A DNA stretch of 12,702 nt, taken from Chloroflexota bacterium (GTDB lineage: Bacteria; Chloroflexota; Anaerolineae; Thermoflexales; Thermoflexaceae). The position numbers were made by a program, and so were the translations under genes. Below are positions 1-6,254 of this stretch, in pieces (within the stretch, counting starts at the first letter, position 1; every line of letters starts with the position of its first letter). Below the pieces are notes generated by a model. It had not been told where the DNA came from. It did not search any database and worked only from the letters and a program-made list of their open reading frames with translations. Location: positions 1 to 12,702 of the forward strand of contig JAUQQB010000042.1 of assembly GCA_030550075.1 (NCBI GenBank). The letters are read 5' to 3'.

Positions 1-101
1 GGCGATGAGCCCTGGGCCAGCGCCAAGCCCTGGGTCAGCGCTAGAGTCAGCGCCAGCAATCCTCCCGTCGCTACCAACCGTCGTATCCACGCGCGCGCCA
101 T
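1..101 (-). CDS. N-terminus of an exported protein, cut by the window edge
   Basis: Only the first 33 codons are present. The start ATG (101-99) lies 5 nt after a strong Shine-Dalgarno sequence, AAAGGAGG, at 114-107 on the minus strand. The peptide begins MARAWIRRLVATGG, followed by a hydrophobic stretch (LLALTLALTQGLALA) and an ALA-Q junction. This is a textbook Sec signal peptide: positively charged n-region with four Arg, hydrophobic core, and a likely signal peptidase I site after residue 29. The mature protein lies outside the window, so its function is unknown. The gene is downstream of the antiporter on the same strand but separated from it by a strong hairpin, so it probably has its own transcript. 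An alternative ATG five bases upstream is in another frame and gives a Gly/Asp-rich peptide with no signal character. Confidence 0.7.
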   Translation of the reverse strand, partial: MARAWIRRLVATGGLLALTLALTQGLALAQGSS

Positions 102-135
102 GCATGCCTCCTTTACTCCAAAAAGTTCCCGCCTT

Positions 136-171
136 CCCCTTCCCGGGCGGATTTTGCCACCCGGGAAGGGG
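136..171 (-). terminator. Hairpin terminator after the antiporter gene
   Basis: A perfect 12-bp inverted repeat, CCCCTTCCCGGG (136-147) and CCCGGGAAGGGG (160-171), encloses a 12-nt loop. On the minus strand it begins one base after the antiporter stop codon, and a TTTTT run follows about 10 nt past the stem (125-119 region). The position fits an intrinsic terminator. The T-run is further from the stem than usual, so efficiency is uncertain. Confidence 0.65.
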
Positions 172-172
172 A

Positions 173-1360
173 TTATTCTCCAGCCTTCCCCACCTCTACC
201 GATCGCCTCCTCAATGGAAGCTGAGTTTCCACAAAGGCCAGCCGCAACAATAGTGGAGCGAGCAGGGTGGTCCCCATGATCACCAGGATCAGGGAAGTGT
301 AGAGCTGAGGAGAGATCCATCCGGCGTCCCATCCCAGCGTTGCGATCACCAGCGCCACTTCACCCCGAGAGACCATGCCCGCACCGACCTGGAAGGCTTC
401 CCGGGCCGATAGCCCGCCCAGACAAGCCCCCAGGCCGCTGCCAAGCCATTTGCTGAGGACTGCCAGGGTTAGGAGAGCCAGGCCGAACGAAGAGAGCGCT
501 TCCAGCGCGGGGATCGGGGCTTCCAGGCCTACCGCAACGAAGAAAACCGGGATCAACAGGCCATCGCCGAGCGTTCGAGCGCCCCGAAGCGCCTGCTCCT
601 CTAACGATGTGCCTGCAAGGAACAGGCCCGTCAGATAAGCTCCTGTAATCGCCGCAACCCCGCCCCACGCCTCCGCCGCCCCACTCATTCCCAGCGTCAG
701 GGCCAGGACCAGCGCCAGCCCCCTCTCATCTGGATGATGGCGGGCGATCCAGCGGGCGGCCATCGGGATGAAGCGTCGGCCGATGAGGAAGGCCACGCCC
801 AGGAACAACCCCATCTTCAATACAGAAACCAGAGGTTGTCCGATCCCGCTTAACCCGGTCGCCAGAGCCAGCACGCCCATCCCCAGCACATCATCCAGAA
901 TCGCCGCGCCCAGGATGGTGATTCCCGCCCGGGTCTGATGATGACCCATTTCCCGGAGCGTCTGGACAGATAAGCTGACGCTGGTGGCGGTTAAAGCGGC
1001 ACCCAGGAATAGCATCTGAGGCCATGGCAATCCCACCAGGGCGCCGAAAAGCATGGCTCCGAAGAAAGGGGCCAGGACCCCTCCCAGGGCGGCTCCGATC
1101 GCTCCCCCGCCGACCTTTCGTAAGGCCTGGGCATTGGTCTCCAGACCCGCCATGAACATCAGGAGGAGGACCCCCAGGAGGGCGACGGCTTTCAGCTCCG
1201 CACTCGGATGAAGCCATCCCAGCCCTGCCGGACCTAGCATCAGGCCAAACATGAGCTCGCCGAAGACAGGGGGCAAGCCCATCCAGGCGCTGAGCCGTCC
1301 GCTCAAGCGAGCCCCCAGTAAGATCCCGGCCAGAGTTAAGAGCATGAAGGGCTCTTCCAT
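173..1360 (-). CDS. NapA-type (CPA2) sodium/proton antiporter
   Basis: Integral membrane monovalent cation:proton antiporter of the CPA2 family, 395 residues, with about 12-13 hydrophobic segments and no C-terminal TrkA-N/RCK domain. That makes it NapA-like rather than KefB/C-like. Visible signatures are the ion-binding aspartate pair in AAILDDVLG (D156, D157), a lysine in a late helix (VLSKWLG, K304) matching the lysine that pairs with the aspartate in electrogenic antiporters such as Thermus NapA, and the CPA2 motif MVSRGEVALV (residues 329-338). By family knowledge it expels Na+ (or Li+/K+) in exchange for H+ for pH and salt homeostasis. The frame is open for 44 codons upstream, but that part is polar and lacks membrane-protein character. 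The ATG at 1360 (MEEPFMLLTLAG) starts the first helix directly. Its Shine-Dalgarno is weak (GTGGAA), so M50 is a possible alternative. Confidence 0.88.
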   Translation of the reverse strand: MEEPFMLLTLAGILLGARLSGRLSAWMGLPPVFGELMFGLMLGPAGLGWLHPSAELKAVALLGVLLLMFMAGLETNAQALRKVGGGAIGAALGGVLAPFFGAMLFGALVGLPWPQMLFLGAALTATSVSLSVQTLREMGHHQTRAGITILGAAILDDVLGMGVLALATGLSGIGQPLVSVLKMGLFLGVAFLIGRRFIPMAARWIARHHPDERGLALVLALTLGMSGAAEAWGGVAAITGAYLTGLFLAGTSLEEQALRGARTLGDGLLIPVFFVAVGLEAPIPALEALSSFGLALLTLAVLSKWLGSGLGACLGGLSAREAFQVGAGMVSRGEVALVIATLGWDAGWISPQLYTSLILVIMGTTLLAPLLLRLAFVETQLPLRRRSVEVGKAGE

Positions 1361-1550
1361 TGCGTTTCCACAGAATGCAAATAAGGTGACCACCAGGTTC
1401 GCTTGATGCCAAGATTGTAAAAAGCCTGGGGATGGGAGGCTACGGGCGAAGGAACCGAAAATCGAGAGTTCTGCTTTGGGCAATGCGCACAAATTTACCT
1501 CGAATGGGAACGGTGGGGGCCATGCCAGAGGGTGGAAGAATTCGCGTGAC

Positions 1551-1650
1551 AGGGAGGGTTAGGGATCACCACAGGAGCGATTTTTGTGTTTGTAGGGGCA
1601 GGCACAAGGCCTGCCCCGAATTCTTTTGGTAGGGAGGGTTAGGGGTGACC
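1551..1650. repeat. 20-nt direct repeat flanking a hairpin element
   Basis: The sequence AGGGAGGGTTAGGG followed by RTSACC occurs at 1551-1570 and again at 1631-1650, 80 bp apart, with 18 of 20 bases identical. The hairpin at 1595-1617 lies between the copies. The spacing looks like either a duplicated repeat unit or a long target duplication around a small insertion. The rest of the gene-free stretch 1361-1753 holds this repeat, the GS terminator hairpin and the antiporter's upstream region. No further gene or RNA was recognised there. Confidence 0.75.
1595..1617. repeat. GC-rich hairpin of a dispersed TGTAGGGGCA family
   Basis: A perfect 9-bp stem, GGGGCAGGC and GCCTGCCCC, surrounds the loop ACAAG. 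It is preceded by TGTA (1591-1594). The same opening, TGTAGGGGCA, starts a second imperfect hairpin on the minus strand at 11142-11113, so the two probably belong to one family of short dispersed palindromes. There is no adjacent T-run, so a role as an intrinsic terminator is not obvious. Confidence 0.6.
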
Positions 1651-1702
1651 GCAAGAGGACGCCCCTGCGCTCCTGTAAAACGTGGCCGGGATGCCCCGGG
1701 CA

Positions 1703-1743
1703 GGAGCAGGTCTTAGGCCTCCCCGGCTCCTCCGGCCTGCTCC
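1703..1743 (-). terminator. Hairpin after the glutamine synthetase gene
   Basis: An 8-bp inverted repeat, GGAGCAGG (1703-1710) and CCTGCTCC (1736-1743), closes a GC-rich loop. It lies 10 bases past the GS stop codon on the minus strand. A short TTTT run follows further downstream (around 1679-1676). Position supports a terminator. The weak, distant T-run lowers confidence. Confidence 0.45.
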
Positions 1744-1753
1744 GAGCCATACG

Positions 1754-3103
1754 TTAATACATCTGGAAATAGCGCTCGATCTCCCAGACGCTGACGTGGC
1801 GGCAGTAGGCTTCCCACTCCAACCGCTTGGCCTCTAAGAACCGTTCCACCGCCAGCGGGCCCAGAGCCTCCTGAATGACCTCATCGGCCTCCAGAGCCTC
1901 CAGAGCCTCCCCCAGGGTGGCCGGCAGCCGCTGGATCCCCCGGGCCTCCAATTCTGCTGCCTCCATTGGGACCAGCTCCTCTTCCACCGGCGGCGGGAGC
2001 GGCAACCGCCGCTCCATCCCATCCAGCCCGGCGGCCAGCATGGCCGCAAAGGCCAGATAGGGATTGCACGCAGGATCCAGGCTGCGAAGCTCGATCCGGG
2101 TGGATTGATAGCGCCCCGGCTTGATGGCCGGGATCCGGATGAGGGCCGAGCGGTTGATGCGAGCCCAGCTGACATACGGCGGGGCCTCAAACCCGCCCAG
2201 AAGGCGCTTATAGGAGTTCACCAGGGGACAGAGCACCGCGCACATCCCCCGAGCGTGGGCGATCTGCCCGGCCAGGAAGGCCTTGGCCAGCGAGGAGAGC
2301 CCGTAATCATCTTCGGGATCCGCGAAGGCGTTCTTTCCATCCTCGGTGCGCAGCAGGCTCTGATGGGTATGCATCCCGGAGCCCGCCCGTCCTTCCATTG
2401 GCTTGGGCATAAAGGTGGCATGGAGGCCATGGGCTTGCGCCACGTGTTTGATCACCAACCGCGCCGTGACGACGCAGTCCGCCATCCGCAGGGCATCGGC
2501 CGGCTGGAAATCGATTTCATGCTGGCCCGGCGAGAGCTCATGGTGGCCCGGCCCGGCCGGGATCCCGAGCGCCCGCAGGGTATCCACCATCTCACAACGA
2601 ACCTGGTGAGCGAGGTCGGTAGCCAAATCGAAATAGCCGATCGCATCCGGAGAGGCGGGAGCGAAGGAAGCGCCTCCATCCGCCCGGAAAAGATAGAACT
2701 CTAACTCCGGGCTCACCATATAGGTGTAACCTATGCGGGCCGCCCGCTCCATGACCCGTGCCAGCACCGATCGCGGGTCCCCCGCAAAGGGCTCGCCCCG
2801 TCGATTGACCACCCAGCAGATCACATGGGCGGTCGTCCCCAACCCCTGGGTCCAGGGCAGGATGGTGAAGGTGCTTAAATCTGGCTTCAGATAAAGGTCG
2901 GACTCCGCTACCCGCGCGAACCCCTCGATCGCCGATCCGTCAAACCATTTCCCCGTTTCAATGGCCTCCGGGAGATCCTCCAGGGGGATGGTCACCCCCT
3001 TCGGTGTCCCCAGGATATCGGTGAAGCGCAGGATGACGAACCGAACGCCGGCGCGACGGGCCTCCTCAAGCACCTGAGCTGGATCCACCGCCTGGCTGTT
3101 CAT
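1754..3103 (-). CDS. glnA: Type I-alpha glutamine synthetase
   Basis: A 449-residue GSI enzyme, expected to make glutamine from glutamate, ammonia and ATP as a cytosolic dodecamer. Family landmarks in order: FDGSAIEGF (54-62, D55 matching the ammonium-site Asp50), R64 matching the feedback-sensing Arg62 of the Bacillus enzyme, SPELEFYLF (131-139), GHHELSPGQHEIDF (186-199), FMPKP (231-235), GSGMHTHQSL (241-250), NSYKRL (296-301), FEAP with E306 matching Glu327, NRSALIRIP with R318 and R323, RIELR (336-340), NPYLAFAAMLAAGLDG, and the C-terminal VSVWEIERY. The adenylylation tyrosine region of GSI-beta is absent and length fits GSI-alpha. The Asn264-equivalent position is Ala240 (RAGSGMH instead of NGSGMH). 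The ATG at 3103 has an excellent GAGGAGGT Shine-Dalgarno. The gene overlaps the upstream PucR gene by 38 bp, indicating translational coupling. A gamma-glutamylamide synthetase acting on another amine is a less likely alternative. Confidence 0.88.
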   Translation of the reverse strand: MNSQAVDPAQVLEEARRAGVRFVILRFTDILGTPKGVTIPLEDLPEAIETGKWFDGSAIEGFARVAESDLYLKPDLSTFTILPWTQGLGTTAHVICWVVNRRGEPFAGDPRSVLARVMERAARIGYTYMVSPELEFYLFRADGGASFAPASPDAIGYFDLATDLAHQVRCEMVDTLRALGIPAGPGHHELSPGQHEIDFQPADALRMADCVVTARLVIKHVAQAHGLHATFMPKPMEGRAGSGMHTHQSLLRTEDGKNAFADPEDDYGLSSLAKAFLAGQIAHARGMCAVLCPLVNSYKRLLGGFEAPPYVSWARINRSALIRIPAIKPGRYQSTRIELRSLDPACNPYLAFAAMLAAGLDGMERRLPLPPPVEEELVPMEAAELEARGIQRLPATLGEALEALEADEVIQEALGPLAVERFLEAKRLEWEAYCRHVSVWEIERYFQMY

Positions 3104-4691
3104 AGGACCTCCTCAGGATCGGTCGGATTTTCAGGGCCAGCTGCAACCGGAAGCAATCCTCCCATCGCCGCAGATCCATTCCGGTGATCTCCTGAATCCG
3201 CCGCAGACGGTAGGCCAGGGAATTCCGATGGAGGAAGAGGCGCTCTGCTGTCCGCTGCAGGTTCCCATCGCAGGCGAAGAAGGCTTCCAGCGTGGGGATC
3301 AGCTCCGCACGATGCTCCCGATCGTAATGCTCTAGGGGTCCAAGGACCCGATCGTAGAGTTCCTCCAGCACCTCGCTCTCCCGCAGCGGGTAGAGCAGAC
3401 GATAGACATCGAGGCGTTGATACGCCAGGGTGCGCGCTCCCCCCAGCAGGGCTTCCACCATCTCCAGGGATTGGACCGCCTCCCGGAAAGAGCGAGCCAG
3501 GCCGGAGGGGCCCGCATAGACGCCGCCCACACCGGCGGCCAGACGGCTCAGCCCCAGAGCGCGGGCCAGCTCCACCCGCAGGCCCTCCACCACCGCCTCC
3601 AGGTCGGCCTCCCCACTCGGGGGTGGGAATACAAACGCGACCCCCTCAGCCATCGACTGAATCCGACATCGGGGGAAGCGAGCCGTGAAGCGCCGGATCG
3701 CATCCGCGAGGCGCTCCCCATCCCCTTCCACATCCGGGGCGCGGAACACCGCCACCGCCATGGGCTCTTCAATCGGCTCGTTCAGGATGCGGGCCCGACG
3801 GCGCGCCTCGGCTTCCGGGAGCTCCCCGCGCAGGACCTGGGCCAAGAACTCTCCGCGCACCCGGACCTCTGCCGACCACGACGACCGCTCCCGGAGGAGC
3901 ACGAGCGCGCAGGCCGCCGCTGCCTGAGCGACTGCGAAACGGTCCCGCTCGGTGATCTTCCCGGACTCGCTCAGTAGACAGACTGCGCCGACAGGACGCC
4001 GATCCAGGAGCATCGCCCCGGCGAGGCAAATCCGGCCATCGGCATCCGGTCCGAAGAGGGCCACCGGGGGCTCCGCCTCCTCGCGCAGGGGCAGGCGTCG
4101 GAGCCAGGCTCGGCGCTCCGCCGAGCCTGGAGGAGATTCAGGCGGCGAGGGGAGATCCGGCCATGGGGTTCCCTGGGCATCCTCCATCCAGGCGCGTTTA
4201 CCCGTGACCTCCATCAAGGCGCGCAGGATCGCGGGAAGACCCTCGCCGGCCAGAGCCGCCTGCTGGAACCGCCGCTGAAGCTCCCGTTCGATCTCATAAA
4301 GGGCCTCGCGGCGGGCGGTGATGAACCGGGCGATCTGATTCGCCAGATCCGCCAGGCTGGTTCCTTCCGGCAGAGAAAGCAGGGGAAGGTCCGCTTCATC
4401 CGCCAGCGGCCCCCAGGCCTCCGGGATCGGGCCGACAACGGCCAGCCCGGCCGCTTCGCGCTCCAGAGCGAGCTCCAGGAGGGCGGAGAAGGAAAGCGGG
4501 GGCTCGCGCATCGCGAGGAGATCGATCGGGAAGAGGAGGAGATCCCCCCGCTGGATAGCCGTCCGCGCGGGGATCGTCCGAAGCAGGGTCGCCCATGTCA
4601 CCTCATGATCGAGCCCGCTTCCACCGCCGACCACACGGGTCCCCGGCGGTAGTATAGATTCCAGCAACTCCTTTAACGGCACCCCTCGCAT
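3066..4691 (-). CDS. PucR-family transcriptional regulator
   Basis: A 541-residue cytosolic regulator with PucR/CdaR architecture. The N-terminal ~130 residues match the PucR ligand-binding domain (start PLKELLESILPPGTRVVGG). Residues ~150-275 are GAF-like, ~285-400 are the degenerate GGDEF-like region, and the C-terminal HTH_30 domain spans ~467-526 with the recognition segment LFLHRNSLAYRLRRIQEITG. By family knowledge such proteins sense nitrogen metabolites such as allantoin, proline or GABA and activate adjacent catabolic or assimilation genes. Here the 3' end overlaps glutamine synthetase by 38 bp, so regulator and enzyme are co-transcribed and the GS operon is the likely target. The start ATG at 4691 has only a weak Shine-Dalgarno (GAGAG), but the first residues fit the domain. 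The C-terminal QPGGGSSSGA tail lies within the overlap. Confidence 0.85.
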   Translation of the reverse strand: MRGVPLKELLESILPPGTRVVGGGSGLDHEVTWATLLRTIPARTAIQRGDLLLFPIDLLAMREPPLSFSALLELALEREAAGLAVVGPIPEAWGPLADEADLPLLSLPEGTSLADLANQIARFITARREALYEIERELQRRFQQAALAGEGLPAILRALMEVTGKRAWMEDAQGTPWPDLPSPPESPPGSAERRAWLRRLPLREEAEPPVALFGPDADGRICLAGAMLLDRRPVGAVCLLSESGKITERDRFAVAQAAAACALVLLRERSSWSAEVRVRGEFLAQVLRGELPEAEARRRARILNEPIEEPMAVAVFRAPDVEGDGERLADAIRRFTARFPRCRIQSMAEGVAFVFPPPSGEADLEAVVEGLRVELARALGLSRLAAGVGGVYAGPSGLARSFREAVQSLEMVEALLGGARTLAYQRLDVYRLLYPLRESEVLEELYDRVLGPLEHYDREHRAELIPTLEAFFACDGNLQRTAERLFLHRNSLAYRLRRIQEITGMDLRRWEDCFRLQLALKIRPILRRSYEQPGGGSSSGA

Positions 4692-4747
4692 CAGTCTCTC
4701 GAAACGCTTTACAGTTGACCTGAATCGGAGTTATGTAGCTGTGACTT

Positions 4748-4815
4748 CCTCCCCGAGTTTTCGGGCTGGGACGGGCACCTTCGGCACCCATCCCAACCCG
4801 AAAACTCGGTGGAGG
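4748..4815. terminator. Large near-perfect hairpin upstream of pucR
   Basis: Arms CCGAGTTTTCGGG (4753-4765) and CCCGAAAACTCGG (4797-4809) pair perfectly over 13 bp. Five more pairs, CCTCC (4748-4752) with GGAGG (4811-4815), follow across a one-base bulge. Inside is a second imperfect hairpin (TGGGACGGGCACC and GGCACCCATCCCA around TTC). No T-run follows on either strand. It may stop transcription coming from the lipoprotein side or be an immobile repeat. The inner CCTTCGGC...CCCAACCCG resembles the hairpin after the AAA+ regulator. Confidence 0.6.
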
Positions 4816-4844
4816 GGCCCCTCAACTCCTCCCAGACAGAGACC

Positions 4845-4882
4845 AATTGCGTAAGCCCTACTTAAATAGGAGTTACGCAGTT
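4845..4882. repeat. Inverted pair of TIR-like arms around TTAAAT
   Basis: AATTGCGTAAGCCCT (4845-4859) is the inverted partner of AGGAGTTACGCAGTT (4868-4882), with 12 of 15 bases complementary and ACTTAAAT between them. The 23-nt segment 4845-4867 matches 4938-4960 at 21 of 23 positions in the same direction. So three copies of the same arm lie in 116 bp, which suggests nested or tandem insertions of the element described at 4860-4960. Confidence 0.65.
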
Positions 4883-4960
4883 GAAAGCTCTAAAGGTGGG
4901 ACGGAATGGCCCCACCCCAAAGCCCCCATGGGAAACGAACTGCGTAAGTCCTACTTAAAT
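4860..4960. mobile_element. MITE-like element with 15-bp TIRs and 8-bp direct repeats
   Basis: An 85-bp core (4868-4952) begins AGGAGTTACGCAGTT and ends AACTGCGTAAGTCCT. These ends are inverted repeats matching at 14 of 15 bases. The direct repeat ACTTAAAT flanks the core exactly at 4860-4867 and 4953-4960, as a target duplication would. There is no coding capacity. Inside are a short stem GGTGGG/CCCACC and CCCATGGG. A 52-nt segment from its left end recurs at 12613-12664 with one mismatch. This is best read as a non-autonomous transposon derivative whose transposase is elsewhere. The family is not assigned. A degenerate copy of the left end (CGGAGTTATGTAGCTG) is seen at 4726-4741. Confidence 0.7.
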
Positions 4961-5047
4961 TAAACCATGCTTCCGGGCATAACACACCAGCCCCACTTGG
5001 CTGCTCAGGCCCAGCGTGCCCATCCGGTTCGCCTGATGGGTCTCCAT
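4955..5047 (-). pseudogene. Remnant of a LuxR/NarL-type regulator C-terminus
   Basis: A minus-strand frame of 30 codons, too short for ordinary gene calling, starts at ATG 5047 and ends at TAA 4957-4955. It contains ETHQANRMGTLGLSSQ and YARKHGLI. These match the end of the NarL/FixJ DNA-binding domain (consensus style: V-x-T-H-x-x-N-I-M-x-K-L-G-L...L-V-x-Y-A-x-x-x-G-L-I), including the natural protein terminus. An in-frame TGA lies just two codons upstream, and no receiver domain or first HTH helix is present, so the gene is 5'-truncated. Its stop codon lies inside the ACTTAAAT flank of the MITE-like element, placing that insertion right at the old gene end. This is a decayed gene; expression is unlikely. 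Confidence 0.65.
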
Positions 5048-5092
5048 GGTTCAAACACGGATTCCCGGCTCCCATGAAAGGCAGACGACTGT

Positions 5093-6052
5093 TTACCGTA
5101 AGGACGGGGAAGGACCGAACAGGGTGCGCTCCACCTCATCCCATGCCGCTTCCAGGGGATCGCTGGAGAAGCGCTCCTCGGCCAGACGTCGGCGAGCCGC
5201 CTCGCGTTCCAGAGGGATTAGCCTCTCGCGCGCTTCCTGGAGCATCTCGGAGAGCAGTGCCCGGACTTTCGCCGGATCCTCCTGTAGGAAACGCTCCGAA
5301 CGGGCGAAGGCATCGGCGTAATCGAAAGCGCCCCGGAAGAACTCCTCCAGTCGGGCTTCCAGAGCAGGCAGGTCGTCCGGGGATCGAACCTGCGCCATGA
5401 ACACACAGAGATCTTCCTGGGACACCAGGCGTGCGCATTCGATTTCCTCTTCCGCAGGCGGTCGCCACGCGGTAACGGCCGCCCGCAGCAAGGCCCATTC
5501 CTGGGAGAGATAATACTGGGCCCAGCGCTGCGGATCTTCCCCGGCCTCTGGATGGGGGAGCGGGAGCACGGCGCTGCGGAACGGTAAGGAAAATCCCCCA
5601 AATCGCTGGGGGACAGCTTCAAAGGCCGCCTGCAAACGCGCCCGGCGGTCCTCTCCCGTGGATTCCGCCATCGCCAGGACGATCAGGGCCGCGGCCTGTT
5701 CCGGTCGCTGGGCATAGCCGCCCATGATGCTGGCCACATAAGGCGCATCGACCCCGAGCGCCTCCTTTCGGCGCGTCGCTTCCTCCAGCATCTGCTCCGT
5801 CAGGGCCGGACGAAGGGCCTGCAAACACCTCTGCGCATCAGGACCGGCGTGGGCGCACGCGAGGGCCTGGGGTGCCCAGCGGGACCAGGCGATGGAGAAC
5901 GATTCGTTCCAGATCCGCTGAAGCGGGAGGCTCACCGATGGAGAGGTGGGGGAAGACGACTTTGGAAGGAGACGACACCCGGTCATCACCAGCAAAAAGA
6001 TCCAGGCTGCGATCAAAATCTTCAAAGCGCCCCACGTCATGCGCTGAGTCAT
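5093..6052 (-). CDS. Putative lipoprotein of unknown function
   Basis: A 319-residue protein I do not recognise. The chosen ATG (6052) follows GGGAGG by 8 nt and yields a lipoprotein signal: MTQRMTWGALK, a hydrophobic core (ILIAAWIFLLV), then MTGC with the lipidated Cys at residue 26, slightly off the L-A-G-C consensus. A Ser/Pro-rich linker follows (residues ~31-43). The rest is helical-looking and rich in Ala, Arg, Leu and Glu, with a strongly charged C-terminal third (~230-295). Two identical C-x9-C spacings, C66/C76 and C206/C216, could be disulfides on the extracytoplasmic side. The frame extends 35 codons further upstream, but that part lacks signal character. It is transcribed divergently from the AAA+ regulator gene 202 bp away and may be its target. 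Nothing in the sequence indicates an enzyme motif. Confidence 0.7.
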   Translation of the reverse strand: MTQRMTWGALKILIAAWIFLLVMTGCRLLPKSSSPTSPSVSLPLQRIWNESFSIAWSRWAPQALACAHAGPDAQRCLQALRPALTEQMLEEATRRKEALGVDAPYVASIMGGYAQRPEQAAALIVLAMAESTGEDRRARLQAAFEAVPQRFGGFSLPFRSAVLPLPHPEAGEDPQRWAQYYLSQEWALLRAAVTAWRPPAEEEIECARLVSQEDLCVFMAQVRSPDDLPALEARLEEFFRGAFDYADAFARSERFLQEDPAKVRALLSEMLQEARERLIPLEREAARRRLAEERFSSDPLEAAWDEVERTLFGPSPSLR

Positions 6053-6109
6053 AACGCTTGCCTCCCGCCGGGTGTTCATTCGCTCCCCGCACCACGCTTG
6101 ATTTTTCCC

Positions 6110-6137
6110 ATAATATCCGACAATATTCTTAATGCAA
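6110..6137 (-). promoter_or_regulatory. Candidate promoter for the lipoprotein gene
   Basis: On the minus strand TTGCAT (6137-6132) and TATTAT (6115-6110) are 16 bp apart. They resemble housekeeping -35 and -10 boxes (3/6 and 5/6 matches) in an AT-rich patch that stands out from the GC-rich surroundings. A start near 6103 would leave a leader of about 50 nt before ATG 6052. The rest of the 6053-6254 divergent spacer shows the regulator's Shine-Dalgarno but no clear plus-strand promoter. I saw no -24/-12 (sigma-54) element there. Confidence 0.4.
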
Positions 6138-6254
6138 CTTGCTGACGCCATGGACAACTTCTCCGTTCTCCGGGGGATTGGGGTCTCAGAAAGAAAGAGG
6201 GAAGATTCGCACTCCAGCCCGCTCTTTTTCCGCTCCTAATGGAAGGAGGCTCGG

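Noticed and set aside
891..1412. 173-codon frame overlapping the antiporter on the same strand
   Set aside because: Composition (Gly/Arg/Pro-rich) is typical of an out-of-frame reading of the antiporter gene, with no domain or start support.
1361..1492. 44-residue N-terminal extension of the antiporter
   Set aside because: It is polar with no family match. NapA-type proteins begin near the first helix, which starts at the ATG at 1360.
2105..2704. 199-codon plus-strand frame opposite glutamine synthetase
   Set aside because: It is antisense to highly conserved GS codons and matches no family. It is a by-product of GC-rich codon use.
4890..5075. 61-codon frame over the LuxR remnant
   Set aside because: The LuxR-like residues are in a different frame. 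This frame is Gly/Pro-rich with no match.
6053..6157. 35-residue extension of the lipoprotein
   Set aside because: It overlaps the candidate promoter and moves the signal peptide away from the N-terminus. GGGAGG before 6052 decides the start.
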